A DNA stretch of 64,000 nucleotides from Dillenia suffruticosa (Eukaryota; Streptophyta; Magnoliopsida; Dilleniales; Dilleniaceae), in assembly GCA_033439265.1 (NCBI GenBank), contig JAVTVX010000002.1, positions 11,382,174 through 11,446,173 on the forward strand, given 5' to 3'. The position numbers and the translations under genes were made by a program. Within the stretch, counting starts at the first letter, position 1. The number at the start of each line of letters is the position of its first letter. Positions 12,713-25,287 of this stretch are shown here, piece by piece. The notes beneath the pieces are model-generated. The model ran no database searches. It was not told the origin of the DNA and saw nothing but the letters and a program-made list of their open reading frames with translations.

Positions 12713-12897
12713 GATTCGACCCTACTCACCCTAAACTCGTCTTTAGTGAAGTAGGTAATTTTATTTTTGATTGTTTGACGACACATCAAATTTTATTTTT
12801 GCAGGCAACGGCGTCAAAATTTGGTGTGTCATCAAACAACCAAAAATAAAATTACCTATTTCACTAAAGACAAGTTTATGGTGAGTAGGGTCGAATC
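12713..12897. repeat. Large imperfect palindrome made of two LTR ends
   Basis: Left arm 12713-12794 and right arm 12816-12897 (82 bases each) are inverted copies with few mismatches; the spacer is only 21 bases. Both arms carry the stretches gattcgaccctactcacc and tttagtgaa-taggtaatttta. The spacer contains gcaggcaacggcgtc, whose complement gacgccgttgcc resembles the primer-binding region next to plant Ty3/Gypsy (Tat/Athila-like) LTRs. The arrangement therefore looks like two LTR 3' ends facing each other. The structure is seen directly; the Gypsy origin is inference. Confidence 0.7.
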
Positions 12898-13049
12898 CAG
12901 GGGTCTAATACCATATCCTATTAAACCCACTGTCCATTGATTTTCATCTCTAATTACATGCATAATACCACACGTGATCAATAGTGATAGGTTTTTCATT
13001 TTTTTCTGCTTAGCCTCAGCAATGAGTCATAAGACTCTCAGTGGCGCTA

Positions 13050-13058
13050 TTCACATCA
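13050..13058. repeat. Target-site duplication, left copy
   Basis: TTCACATCA precedes the T-run that is the complement of the LINE poly-A tail. The same nine bases recur at 16053-16061. Confidence 0.75.
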
Positions 13059-13475
13059 TTTTTTTTTTGTACTAGTCAAAGAAGAAACACAAAAACAGAA
13101 TCGAAAAAGGAGAAACAAATAGAAGAGCTGTTACAACAGCCTTCTACAGACTAAGGAAGGAAGAGACTAACTACTTCTCGAAATAGTGCCCTTACCTCCA
13201 AACCCCTTGACTCCCATTTTATCCTCTTGGATGAGCTGCTAGACTTCCAAAGGCGGGTCGTTAAGTTCTTACACTCCGAAGCCATTGTTCTGACTCAGGA
13301 AAGCTAAACGATCAGCGTAGCAATTAGCTTCCCTAAAGATTTGGGTAACTGAGCTGCTTTTGAAATAGTTCATCACTTCCTAGCATTCGAAAATGATGTG
13401 GTGGAGTGGATGGTCTGCATGAGGAGGATGCTTCATTAAATGACTTAACACAACAGAGTCTGTTTCGATTTCCAA

Positions 13476-13880
13476 CTAACTGAAACCTCTTCTTTTGGCC
13501 ATAAGCAAACCTTCTCTTAATCCCCAAAGCTTAGCAGTGAGCACCGGGGACTTTTTTATGTTAACCATGAAGCCTGATATCCAATTCCCCACGCTGTCCC
13601 TAAAAATGCCCCCAGTACTGGCCTGATGAGATACTTTAGAGACCGCCCCGTCAGTATTGAGCTTCAACTTCCCTAAAGGAGGAGCCAACCATTTCACCTT
13701 CTTATTGCTTGTCAGCTTGTTTTCCACATTCTTCTTCCAAATCGAATCAATCTCTCTTGCCATTCTAAACGCTATAGACATTAGCTCTTTAGGGAACTGG
13801 TTGGTATTTTGGAAAACTTCCTTATATCTTCCCTTCCAAATTATCCAGATGATGCTAGTGAAAATGGCACTGGCTTGCAC
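13476..13880 (-). pseudogene. LINE-derived RNase H domain fragment
   Basis: A 134-codon open stretch shows the plant LINE-type RNase H signature LKLNTDGAVS followed by GGIFRDSVGNWISGF. It is detached from the RT by stops and frame changes and is a relic of the surrounding element, not a host gene. Confidence 0.8.
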
Positions 13881-15028
13881 TGCCCACTAGTCCCTGACTT
13901 CATCCATTCAAAAGGATTAAAGGAGGACCAAAAGTTCTCCTACTCCTCTACCTTAGGCCACACCAACTTTCAGGTCTATGAGGCTTTCCTGTTGTCTCTT
14001 AGGGTATGCATGGCTGACTTTTCAGTGTTCTTGTAGAGTGGGCAGGTTGTTTCTTCGCAGAAGTTCCTTTTGTATCTTTCAACATTGGTCATCAACCTTT
14101 AAGAGCTAGCTAACCCTATAAAAGTTCTACTTCTTTCTTGACACCTAACCTTTCAAATCTAACTCCAGTCCAAAAGATTTTGATTACTTTGCTGGTCTGA
14201 GACTTCAATCATTAAGATTATATAAGCCGAGGCAATAGAAAACACTCCATTACTAGTTCCCCTCCATATAATGCTGTCCATCACTCTTCCAGCAGACGGG
14301 ATTAAGATGCCTTTGACTTCCTCTACCTTCTCTCACGGAAGGACAGCAAGCAAAGCTTCCACATTCCAACAACCTCTTTTGGATTAGAAGTTGCTAACTC
14401 TAGTGTTAGGATCCTCATTAAACTGAGGAGACATACTGTCCTTAAGGTAGTTATCTCCCACCCAGTGGTCAGTGCAAAACTTAATATTTCTTCTATCCCA
14501 CCCTCCAAAGCATGCCCTTCTTGATGTAAACCTTGCTCTTTATCAGGCACTTCCAGAGATTGGGCCCCCGAGTTCCTAACCTTGTCCATGAAACTAGACT
14601 CCTTCAAGTATTTATCTCTGAAAACTTTACACCAAGTGCATTGTGACCCTTCTCAAGATGTCATCCTAGCTTTGCAAGTATGACCATGTTGTTTTCTCTT
14701 GATTTCCTTAAACCCAACCCTCCCTCATTGTTTTTACAGGCCTTTTCCCACTTCACTAAGTGGATTCCCCTGCCTTCCTCTGCATTTCTCCAAAGGAAAT
14801 TCCTATCTAATTTGTCAAGCTTGCAGCAAAGATGACTCGACAACAAAGTTGCTTGCATGGTGTAGACCGGCACAGCAGATATAACGGATTGAATAAGGGT
14901 TTTTCTTCCCGCCATACTAAAGAACTTGGCCTTCTAGCTACTAAGCTTCTTTTGGACCCTATCCAACACATGTCGGTGGAAGTTCCTTCCCATTCTCTTG
15001 TGACTGATATACATCCTAAGATAGGAAC

Positions 15029-16008
15029 CTATGTCAACTGATAATGGGATTTTACTAGCAGCTGCAAGGGAATTTTTGAGTGTCCAAAGAGCCCTTGGAG
15101 AGATCCAAGCCTCAATTTAGTGAGATTCATAGTCAGACCACTCTCCGCCAAGAAGTCCTTTAGATATCCCATAACTACATTGAGATTCAAATGCTCCGCT
15201 TTAGCAAATAGCATCAAATCATCAGCGACGAAGAGGAAGGAGATAGCTGGACCTCTTCGGGTAATTTTCATCAGATTCCAAACTCCTTTCTTAATACTGT
15301 CTTGGATCATATACGTCAATCTCTCCATTACCAAATGAAAAGATAGGAAGAAAGGGGATCCCTATCTCAACTCTTGACCTGTTTTAATAGCTGGTAAGAT
15401 CTTACTATTCCAAATGAGGGAAACTTTCCCATAGGTGATAGTAAACATGATGAGCTTGATAAGAGGGATAGGGATCTTGGCATTTTGTAGAGTCTTACCA
15501 AGATAACTCTAACTCACATTGTTGTAAGCTTTCTTGAGATCAATTTTAAGTACCATGTTGTATCTTTTGCTTTGGACTTGCAAATGGCATGGATAGCTTC
15601 TTGCATAACAATTACATAATCCACCGTTTCTCTCCCCGGCAAGAAGCTATTTTGATGAGGGGTTATGATCTTTTGAAGATGAAGCCTAAGTCTTTGAACA
15701 ATCATCTTAAAAAGGATTTTGTAGGAAGTGTTTAGGAGAGAAATGGGTTTGAAGTCTCCCATGGAGACCGGTTTGCTTTGCTTTAGAGTGAGGACCATCA
15801 GAGCTTTAGCATGGTCAGGGTGGAAGAAACCATTTTTGAGAGCTTCATTAATAAACTCGCAAATGTTCTCCTTCGCAATATCCCAATGCTTTTGAAAGAA
15901 TAGGATGGATACTATCGGGGCCAGAGTTTTCAACCCTTTCATGAAAAAAACTATAGTTTTCACATCACTTTTATTGGCCTCTTTGATTAAGTTTATCATG
16001 AGCTCCAC
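15029..16008 (-). pseudogene. LINE-derived reverse transcriptase fragments
   Basis: Two open stretches in different frames (16008-15514 and 15334-15029) together cover the RT fingers and palm. They show FFHPDHAKALM, KPISLLNTSYKIL and LPGRETVD, then FLFVADDLMLFAKAE with the double Asp of the active site. The conserved KxDLxKAFD block is broken between them. Confidence 0.85.
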
Positions 16009-16052
16009 TTTCGATTTTCACAACACTCCTGCTAAATCTGTCATTTGGAGTT

Positions 16053-16061
16053 CACATCATA
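16053..16061. repeat. Target-site duplication, right copy
   Basis: TTCACATCA lies immediately beyond the truncated 5' end of the LINE and matches 13050-13058 exactly. Confidence 0.75.
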
Positions 16062-16568
16062 GCACAAGGAAAAGTAGCATGCCCAAACCGGTCCGAATGG
16101 AGTTGGAATGGGTCAAGAACTGAGCTTCATCCTATTGCCATCCTTAGGCCTTTACATCATCACAACAAAGGCATAACTACAAGAAGGCAGACAAAATGAA
16201 ACGGAGTCGATGAGAAACCCATGTTGCCAAAGTAGCACAAAAAGCATTCCCAAGTTCAAGCGTTCATGATTAATGAAGAACATTCCAAAGATATGACTTG
16301 ACATTATACGAACAAGTAAATTATGAGGAAATTCCCACCATACATCCTTCTGAACAGAGAACAAGCTCCAGGAGCTTGAAACCATCAAATCCCATCCCAT
16401 CATATGCAATGCTGAATAATAGTATAGAGAGTGTTTCGAAGCAAAGGCATACAAAAGAAAAACAAGATTTGGCTCATGAAAATTTTCAATTAGCAAAAGT
16501 CAAATTTTGATGTACAAAAAAAAATGTTCTTTTACGTTAGCAAGGATACAGTTACAAACAGTGCTACA

Positions 16569-19500
16569 CTAATCCTCATCTGTGGTAAGTTTTTGCTTCT
16601 TCCACTTGTATGCAGCTTCCAATATCTTGAGATTGGTCTGCTGGGTCTCTTCGGGAAAGAGGTAGTCTATGTACTCCTCCTCGGGCCTGCCAAATTCATA
16701 AGAGGATCAGCAAAATGCATAGCATGCACAATCGAAAGCAAAACAAAGATAAACTATGAACCAAAAAAAAAAGGAAATGGTAATAAAAACATAAATTAGG
16801 AAACAAAAAGATAAAGGAGCTTGTTTTGAGTTGAATGCCCTACCCAGGAAGACCATCTTCAGTGACACGCTGTCGTCTTTTCTTGAGTTTTCTTGGCATT
16901 TTGACCTGGATGAGATTCACATCACCAAGCTCACCGAAGCTCTTCTCCATCTCTAACCAGTCCTCCAAAAGCATTGCCCTTTCCTCTTTCAGTTCAGGTG
17001 CAGACGTTCTGTAGTAGTTGAGAGCTCTTTCAAAAACCCCTAACAAGATGAAAAATATGCAATAGTGTTAGGTCATGAAAATGCAAGGAATAAGCAAATC
17101 TTTATCCCTATAAAATAAATGAAATAATTTTACTTACTTCTAGCACACTGAAGACAAGATTGCCGGGTGTCATCTTCCTGCAAGTCTGAAACTGTGGCAT
17201 CTTCAGCCTTGGCAGTTGCCTCAAACTTTGCGAAGCTGAGCCAGACCTTGAAGTGCTTTGTTCTGTCCAGAAGCCGATCATAAAGTTCTCTGGTCCTTTC
17301 AAATTCACCCTCTGAGATCTCAAAGTCAATATATGCCTGTAAAATAATTGTTTTACGTTACCACAACTCCATGTTTTTGATATTATTTATATTGATCAGC
17401 ATTTAAACATCTACATTGCATTCGACAGCATCATGCCCCAGGGATGACATGAAAAGTAACTGCTGTATGAGCTATAAATCAGTCTGTCTGAATCCTAGGT
17501 CACTAGTAATTGATTTGGTAGTTAGAATTTATGAAGGGCAAGAAAACAATAAACTCATAAGGCCCGGCAAAAAGAAGACTCTAGAGAGAGCAAGAAAGAC
17601 TCAAAATTAAATTTATGGTTTAGGCCAGCAGCTCCTCTATAAGCATCTTGGATGCAGTTACACACACACCAAAAAGAAACCGCAAATGAAATAGAATATG
17701 TTAAAGTAAGTGTTAAAATAAAAGAATTATGATACCTCTCCTCAGACCAAAATCTTCTTTCTAAACCATGTAAAAGATAAGCTTTCGTGTTTCTGGCCAA
17801 AAGGCAGGTATAATTGATCACTGCTTGCATATGCCTATAGTTGCTAATACTCACCAGTCACAACATAAGAGAGAACACCAACTCAATGATGAACTATGGC
17901 ATCAAAAGAGCTAACATTGGGTAACTTTCTTCATTTCTTCCGGAAGAGCCATATCCAAGAGCTTCTTAATCTAGTGTAGAACCAGTAAGTTTACTCATCA
18001 CCAAGTCCAGAAAGAGTAATTAAAACCCTGAAGTTCCTTTTTCCTTATTATCTTAATCAAACTTTATCGTAAGGAACAGTATTTCTAAAGTTCAATTCAC
18101 AGGATTATTGTTAAGTTGCCCCTGTTGGAAAACACAGGCATATAATAACAGGATAAAATATGGTTAAGCATGGTAATGGTACCAACCAAATCATGAAACA
18201 CAACCAGCAAATCATCTATTGTCAAGCACAAAGAACATGAGCAAAAAGCCCCAACATAAGTACCTTCCACAACAATTCTGGCATATCCAATGAAGGTTGA
18301 GCAATTGCAAGTTCAAAAATAGCCCTAGCTCTTTCAGTTTCGGACAAAGAAATCTCCAACTCAGCATACTTGCCCCAGGCATAGCAGTTCTCTGGGGCCC
18401 ACTCCAGATATTTCTCATATAGTCTTCGGCAACGATCTATGTTGCCAAGTTGCAGCTCGATCTCAATATATTTCTTGAAAATCTTTTTGTATACAAACAC
18501 AAAACAATGAGAATGTGCAACTTAATGATTAAAAACAAAAATAAAAAATAAAAAATAAAAAATAAAAAAGATGCTACTTAATAATGTGAACCAAAATTTA
18601 CACCTTATCTTTAGGAGCTCTACCAATTGCATTGCCAAGGATTTGTCTTGCAGCCTTGAGATTCAATTGGCGAATTTCAAATTGACCAGCCAGTAGCCAG
18701 ATTTTTGCAAAAGAAAACTTCTCATGAGGAATTAACTTAAGGCACTCCCTGATCAAAATCCAACAATAAAGTGTCATTGTTAATTTGTTTAACCACAAAT
18801 GTTAGCAATTTGGGCATCAAAACAATACATTATCATAGCTTGCTTTGATCATGCAAAATTGAAATCTCAAGAACCAAAATGATGCCTCTACAACTATAAA
18901 TATGCATAGTCAATTTCGCAATATTAATTTTTTATTCTGCATAGATTCAATGAAGGTGCCAATTCATAGTTATGCTGACTGAGCTTTTTCCTGTTATAAG
19001 AAGCAATAGAATAGCCAACAAACTCTATCTTTTGACTCAGGAATCAGAAGTTGTACCTCCAATTAACTATATAACTTCCATGCCTCATGTAAATTCAAAC
19101 ATTACAATTTCTTAATGTCCACTGGGAGGGTATGGTGCCATTACAGCAGTCTAGCCATAACTATGTGTGCCATTTCCAATCCTTGTGCTGATGGGCATAC
19201 ACTCAGAGTCATGCCACTTTCATTATAATATATCCTATGGTATAAGATCATGCAAGATAAATTCACACTGACGTGAACATAACCTCACCAGAAAGAGCTC
19301 ATTTCCTAATAAGAGATGCATTAAATCCTTATCACTAAGCAACTTCAATATAATATCAAAGACAACCTCAGCAGAATTACAGGATGTGCAGAGAAACAAG
19401 CACTTCAGATGTCGACCACGTACAACAAAAACAGCCCCAGTGTAAATGAGCTCAGCAAGTAAGAGCCATTCAGCAGTTTCGATGTCAGGGAAGTGTAAAA

Positions 19501-21649
19501 TTTTGAATTACAATTTACACTGAAAATAGAAGACCTTAATCCTATTAAAAGAGACAAAAATATACTTAAAATTTTTCTCTCCTTCCAAAATCCTGAAATT
19601 TTTGGACCTTTTAGACCAACAAGAAGACAACTACAAGCATAAAGAGAACTGAGAAGTCTTCCCATCTACCTCTTGCAGTCTAAGTAAAGCAATTTGCCTC
19701 AAGTTCTTCCTCAACTGATCTAGCTGCCTTCCAAGGTACAGATAAATGAAGTAAACAACCTACAGTGTCAGCCCAAATATTTCCTTAGAGCACAAAAAGT
19801 ACTTCCTTAAAAAAGTGCCAAAGCCAACCACAAACATTTGACAATAATTTGATACTGAAAGTATGAGATTGCAAGACTACTTTCTGATATGGAAATTCCT
19901 AAGCTGACTCAATATTATAAACCTCTAAAGACTCCTATCGAATATCGAACTAATCATAACATCACAGAATTATCATCACCTAGATATCCCAATAAAACCA
20001 CACTAACCCTATTTTCTCCACCAAATAGCCTTCCCCCAATAAGTCCACACTTTACAAACTCCAAACAACTGTCCTGGCAACAACTACTAGAAAACCATAA
20101 TGGATCCCAAATATCAAATTATTTTGAAAGGATTCATCAAGACATGTGAAATAACCAAGGGGCCAAATAAGAAGAAAAACTAGTATCACAAATCAATTGG
20201 GATGATTTAAAATTTCTACTTTAACTAATTGGGAAATGACATGTATATCTATATTATGTACACATCATAAAAGCAAGGAACAACCGTATTTTAGTTCAAA
20301 TTAAGGAAGGATACCTGTAAACATCTTGTGTACGTTCAACATCGCCAGCATCAAGTTCCTCGTACAAGGCATAATTGATCCTGAAATTGATGCAAAGTTA
20401 GAAATCAAGAGTAAGAACCCAGTAGCAATTAACACTTTAATAATAGCAACAATCAAGGAAACCTTAGATAAGAAACATACCATAAGTAGATGTAACGCTG
20501 CCAGTACCGCTTTTCCTCAGCGGGAGGCACATTAGCTATGGCCCGCTCGTACACTTCCCTAATTCTATCCTTGTCCCCAACACTCTCCTCAAGCCTAATG
20601 TAATCGAACCATGAATCGTAATTCAGAGGATTCTTCCTAACTTCTTCCTCATACTGAAACCGCCGTTTCCCAACAATGGCATCCTCAATCCCTTCCCGGT
20701 TGCCAAATTGTTTCTCGAATGCTACAAACTTCTTATACAATTCTTCTGCGCGCCCTTTAGCAATATGATCAAGAGCATACTTATAAATACACCGTGCCCT
20801 CTCAGTCTCCTTACACTTCTCCTCGAACTCTGCAAAGGCAACAAACAACTCCTCCGCTTCATCCAAGTTATCCTCGAAAATCCCAGCTAATTTTACCACT
20901 GCCCTCTCATAAACACTCCTTGCCCTTGCTATCTCCCCATTCTTCATCTCAAACTTGGCATACCTAATCCAAGCTCGACTACGACTATGGCATTCGACAA
21001 ATCTCTCGAAAATAGCCCTAGCCCGCTCGATTTCATTATACCGCAGTTCAAATTTGATGTAAGACAACCAACCCTGTTGATCAGGGTTCCAATTCATCCA
21101 TCTCTCAAAAATTTGTCTTGCTCCGGCCACATTACCCAGCATTTCTTCCATGTGAATGTACTTGTACCAGAGCTGATCGACACGCGGAAGGAGCGTGACC
21201 GCACGATCCCAGACGTTTCGAGCATGATTTATGAACTTGTTCTTCATCTCTACCTCTGCATACTTGAGCCAGATGGTGTGGTTCTTGTAATCTACCTCTA
21301 TTGCGCGTTCCCAAACGGAGCGGGCTCGAGCGAAGTCCTTCTGAGACTCCTCCCATTGAGCGTACTTGATCCAGACACTGGTGTTCCATCGAACCCTACG
21401 AATTAGGTCTTCGAACTCCTTGCGTTTGCGAAGACGGTAATCGGCGAGTTCGGTATAATCTGTGATTTTCTGCTTGGGAGGTCTGATCTCAGCCTCTTGT
21501 CTCTCGCGAGCTTCCCGGAGGATTTGCTCGGCGGTGATCTGAATCGGAGCGGGGGTCTTGTTCTTGACCCTCGTCGGCCGTGGAAGCTTCACTTCCGTTT
21601 CTTTCCGAGTCAAATACCCTAGGGTTGGATCTGATTCCTTGGATGCCAT
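16569..21649 (-). CDS. CRNKL1: Crooked neck-like splicing factor (HAT-repeat protein)
   Basis: Seven exons joined at phase-consistent GT-AG sites: 21649-20481, 20380-20315, 18748-18604, 18482-18264, 17336-17138, 17039-16844 and 16686-16569. They encode 703 residues, the usual plant length. The product is a tandem array of HAT (half-a-TPR) repeats, for example [25 protein letters not shown] and [20 protein letters not shown]. The C-terminal tail is the conserved [29 protein letters not shown]. Crooked neck/Clf1 is a scaffold of the Prp19/NineTeen complex needed for spliceosome activation in the nucleus. All exons are intact, so it should be functional. Intron 2 is long (20314-18749). The ATG sits just 3' of a telo-box in the leader. 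Confidence 0.95.
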
Positions 21650-21650
21650 T

Positions 21651-21716
21651 TTAGGGTTTACGTAGAAAAGAGATAGAGAGGGGGTGAGATGAAATTGAGA
21701 GAGGTTTAGGGTTTAA
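21651..21716 (-). promoter_or_regulatory. Telo-box motifs in the crooked-neck leader
   Basis: On the minus strand TAAACCCTAA occurs immediately before the ATG (21651-21660) and again as TTAAACCCTAAACC at about 21703-21716. Telo-boxes of this form are frequent in 5' regions of plant translation and RNA-processing genes, which suits this splicing-factor gene. Confidence 0.6.
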
Positions 21717-21723
21717 GACGGAG

Positions 21724-21726
<3 letters not shown>

Positions 21727-21766
<40 letters not shown>
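21727..21766. repeat. (GA)n microsatellite in the crooked-neck promoter or leader
   Basis: About 19 AG units sit some 80-115 bases upstream of the start codon. They read as (CT)n in the transcript direction, as at other genes in this window. Confidence 0.95.
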
Positions 21767-21769
<3 letters not shown>

Positions 21770-21779
21770 TTTGAGATCG

Positions 21780-21970
21780 GCCTATGACCACGCGGAATTG
21801 TGCTCGACTTGGGGAATTTGAATGGGTTCGGGTGGAGTCGTGGGAAACTGGTTAAAGGTGGGTTTGGGTTAAGGGCCACGTTTGGACCAGACCTTGGATG
21901 GTATTAGAGTTGGATAGTATGTGTCGAATGGGCCCATCAATCCTTCTGTTTGAGCAGGCTTGCAGGTTCC

Positions 21971-22003
<33 letters not shown>

Positions 22004-22390
22004 TTTTAGAAATGAGTAGCTTTCTGCACAAAGAAAATAAGAGTTAAACAAATTAAAGATAAAATAATTAAATTTTATATCACACTATATATTATAATAT
22101 GTTGATTAATTATTAATGAAAATTGAAATACATTTAGAGTAATTTAATAAATATTTAATTTAAATAGATCAAATACTAATATAAACAATAGATTTTTTTT
22201 TTAATTCATTTTATCCGTCTAATATATTTTATTTAACATTCTAAGACTGGTGGCAAAGCCCTGTACGATATCAGGACCACTAAATACTTCCCAAGATCTG
22301 ACGTGGTGGGATTTTTATAGGTCGAGTGTAGCAAAGATTTCCGCCACCTGGGAAGAGTATCGGAGAATATCATGCATGGGATGTCTATGA
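21780..22390. other. Intergenic DNA upstream of the crooked-neck gene
   Basis: It contains the distal promoter of the minus-strand crooked-neck gene, a poly-T tract at about 21971-21995 and AT-rich sequence. No coding signal is recognisable. Confidence 0.6.
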
Positions 22391-22394
22391 GTGA

Positions 22395-22885
22395 AAAATA
22401 TATTTGAAATTTTTTGAGAAAGAAAATGGGGAGGCGGTTCGGTGCCATTTGCAAGAGGACTGCTTGAGGTTGCCAAGCCCACATTTTCGTCCATCCAGCT
22501 TACAGACCGTCTGTTCCCCTCTCTCTGCTCTCGACTCGGATTCACTAGAGTAGAACCTCGAACTCATTCTCTCTCAAAGAATTTGTTCAAGGTGGAAATT
22601 GCAGAGGAAAAGAATGGAGAATTTGAAGGCACGAATGAGAGAGAAACTGCAGACCTTGCTGATGATGGAAGTGCAAAAACACAAGGTGAACGTGAAGGTA
22701 CTAAAAATATTTATTTAATGTTTTTTTCTTTATGGAAATTAGTAGCGTTATAATTACATGGGTCAATTATGGATTGTGCTTGGGTTGTGAAGTGATTGCA
22801 AACATTGAAGTCAATAATCCTATGAATCCATATTCCTAAATTAATGAAATGAATTTGGTGTTGGTGGCCGGGAATTATATATAAT
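22395..22885 (+). pseudogene. Truncated duplicate of the unknown-function gene at 26.7-29.2 kb
   Basis: This stretch aligns with DNA around the start of the gene at 26671. Shared blocks include ttttgagaaag plus ttcggtgc (as at about 24475-24507), the leader ending near 26661 (caaagaat...gaaattg), the exon-1 end (gaaagaatggagaat, gagagagaaactg, gaaggta donor) and intron sequence (tatggaaattagt, tggattgtgcttg). About 440 bases of coding sequence present in the full copy (roughly 26662-27100), including its ATG, are missing here, so this copy cannot make the protein. A remaining open frame (22442-22753) is a by-product. Weaker similarity continues to about 22885 (tggtggccgg-aattata, as near 27719). 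Confidence 0.8.
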
Positions 22886-24460
22886 ATATGATTTTAAAAA
22901 AAAATTATATGTATGTGGGGGGGCCGAAATCGTATTTAGAGTCAAATCAATACCACAAACGTTGTTGAGTGGCACTCCTAAGAATCTACCTTGACGTTGA
23001 TGGTAGTGGAAATCATTTTTTTTTTTTTTTTTGGAGCTACGAGGTAGAGCACACCGCTGATAATTACTTCATTGAGCTACAAAAACTCTCAGCCACAGGA
23101 GTAGTTCAATGTGTGTCATCTCATCCGTGGCACATTAGCACGACACACTTGCGTTCAATTTAAGGTTTGAAACGAAACTTTTCCTTTGGAGGATAAATGG
23201 GATATTTCACTTGAGATTTATTGAAGTCCCAACTTTCTATTTACTTATTTACTCGTGTGATCGGAGGACCATCGTAACTCCTCTCTTTTCGAGAATTCAT
23301 ACATATGTTTTTACTATCTCTTAAGCACCTGTTTAGATATGGTCTCAATATGAAAATAAATAGAAGAATCTAAACTCATAAACCAAGAACCATGAGATCA
23401 TCACTTTCATTCTCAAGTTTTGGAGGGATTGTATGATTCGAACCTTTTTTTCTAAGTTCAGGCTTTTCCCAAAAGCCAAAAGGAAGTTATAATTAATAGG
23501 ATTTCCTTGATCTTTCATTTCTAAAAGGAAAAAAGAATGTGAAATTCTTTTTCCTTTCCGCAAGAATCAAGAGATTAAATTTAGTCATAAGAAGAATATT
23601 TTATATAGATACTTCACTTCTTGGTTTACCACCCCTCGTTCACAACGAATGCCTTCAATGAGTGCAATGAGATGTATCTATTTATCTATCTCTTGACTCA
23701 ACATAAGAGTAGATTTGAAAAATAATCTGTCTCTACAATTAGGCCACGAGGGTCTCTTAATGCATTTTTTTTTTTTGCTCATGGGAATTATTTCACAAAA
23801 ATTTGTAATGGTAAGGATGAAGGAGGTGCTTGGAGAGTGCAACAAAAGGAGAGTTCTATGTTGTATTAGGAAAGGTTGAATTGCTCTAAACAATGAATCT
23901 ATTGATTTTTTTCTAATTGGTTGGACCATAAATACAATGATTTACTTCGTAAGCAAGGTTTTTGGTTCAAGTCTAGGATGCCCAACTGTGTCAGGGAAAA
24001 GAATGAAAGAAGCATCTCACTTTATGCATGCTTCACTTAACTCGAGAGATATACCTCAATGCTCACACTTACGTCATTGCAATTACTGGTCGGATATCTC
24101 ATCATCATATCCGTTTCTTAGAAATTAATTATGTTTTTTTCATACGCATTTTGTATGAATTTTTTTTTTTTTTTATGCTTAAATAGTGATAAATTTATGG
24201 TTGAAATTTATGATACTGATTAAATAAATATCAAAATTCTGATCGCTAAAATTTATAATATTAAAAAATTAAGATATAAAATTTATCACTATTTTTGTAT
24301 TTGTAGAAAAATTCTATACAAAATACTTAAGAAAAAAACAAAATTAAAACAACTATCACCATCCACAAGATTTCTTCTTCTAATTCATTTTAGTTTAGTG
24401 AAGAAGGGGAGTAATGACCCGAAACAAATAACATTCATAGAAAAGAACTATTGTTGACAA
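22886..24460. other. Intergenic AT-rich DNA between the two duplicate copies
   Basis: Several homopolymer T runs (about 23018-23032, 23766-23776, 24158-24174) and no convincing gene. Short open frames on both strands have no recognisable protein content. A ggttcaagtct match to a Pol III B-box at about 23961 has no matching A-box at the right distance, so I do not call a SINE. Confidence 0.5.
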
Positions 24461-24526
24461 AATTATGAAAATTTTTGAGAAAGCTAAAATGGCGAGACAA
24501 TTCGGTGCGGTGCATCACATGTTTTA

Positions 24527-24825
24527 GAGCAATGTATCGAATTATACTAAAAAACAAATTTAAATGACCTGAGTAAAAAACAAATTCTGAAACTAACTTA
24601 TATTTCCTGCATGTTGAAGACGCGGTACACTATACCGCCTCTTAGAGACGTGACACCACGTGTCACGTCTCCATGGTGTGACAGCTATTGCGCCTTGAGC
24701 ACGCAGCACCACGTGCCGCGCACTCAAGGCACGGTACCACATGCCACACTTGAACGCTTTGCGACAAGTTCTCATCCCACTAAACGAGTTAACGGGTCGA
24801 TCCGTGGGCCAATGGTGCCTAACAC
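24527..24825 (+). repeat. Left long terminal inverted repeat
   Basis: Imperfect inverted copy of 26510 down to 26227 and 25287 down to about 25213. It is locally GC-rich with several short palindromes (for example cacgtgtcacgtc near 24657). Confidence 0.7.
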
Positions 24826-25279
24826 TTGACTCGAGAAAACCGAAATCCGACTCCCTAAACATGCCGCAACTCGAATACATGACAGAGGGCCGTGGACAGA
24901 ACGGGCCAAACCTGCGTCAAAGCCCAATTGACCCAACCCCCAATTGACCCAATCCCTGATTTAGTGGGCCCCTCCCTATAAATATATTCTGAAAATCATA
25001 TAAGTACATTATATGAACAGATCAACAAATACAATATTCTCGGGATGAAAATTACATGAAATATCATATCCGAATTTCCTAATAAATCGTAATTAACTTC
25101 TTGTGTTAGGCCCCATTGGCCCGCAGGTCAGTTTACTTAGTGGGGTGAGAGTTTGTCGCAATGCGTTCGAATTGTGGCATATTCAGAGTGTCGAATTTCA
25201 GTTTTCCCAAATTGAGACAAGTATTAGGCACCATTGGCTCGCGGTTCGGCCGTTGACCCGCTTAGTGGGGCAAAAGCTT

Positions 25280-25287
25280 ATCGCAAC
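25280..25287. repeat. 8-bp target-site duplication, left copy
   Basis: ATCGCAAC directly precedes the nested element and is repeated exactly at 26219-26226. Confidence 0.85.

Larger units (their letters stand above)
13059..16052 (-). mobile_element. 5'-truncated, mutated LINE (L1-type non-LTR retrotransposon)
   Basis: The element is on the minus strand, with its poly-A tail as the T-run at about 13059-13068 and a nine-base target-site duplication on both sides. Remnants of one protein appear in order in different frames: reverse transcriptase N-part at 16008-15514 (FKPISLLNTSYKI, NSFLPGRETVD), the FVADDLMLF catalytic box within 15334-15029, the post-RT segment at 14915-14661 (MAGRKTLIQSVISAVPVY) and a C-terminal RNase H domain at 13880-13476 (KLNTDGAVS, GGIFRDSVGNW). 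The endonuclease domain is absent, so reverse transcription stopped early at insertion. Stops and frameshifts separate the blocks, so it cannot be active. It is clearly related to the LINE at the right edge of the window. Confidence 0.88.

Noticed and set aside
22442..22753. 103-codon plus-strand open frame as a gene
   Set aside because: It runs through leader sequence of the truncated duplicate and lacks the coding part of the full copy, so it is a by-product.
23955..23980. Possible SINE (B-box-like ggttcaagtct)
   Set aside because: No A-box at the proper distance, no tail and no target duplication could be found.
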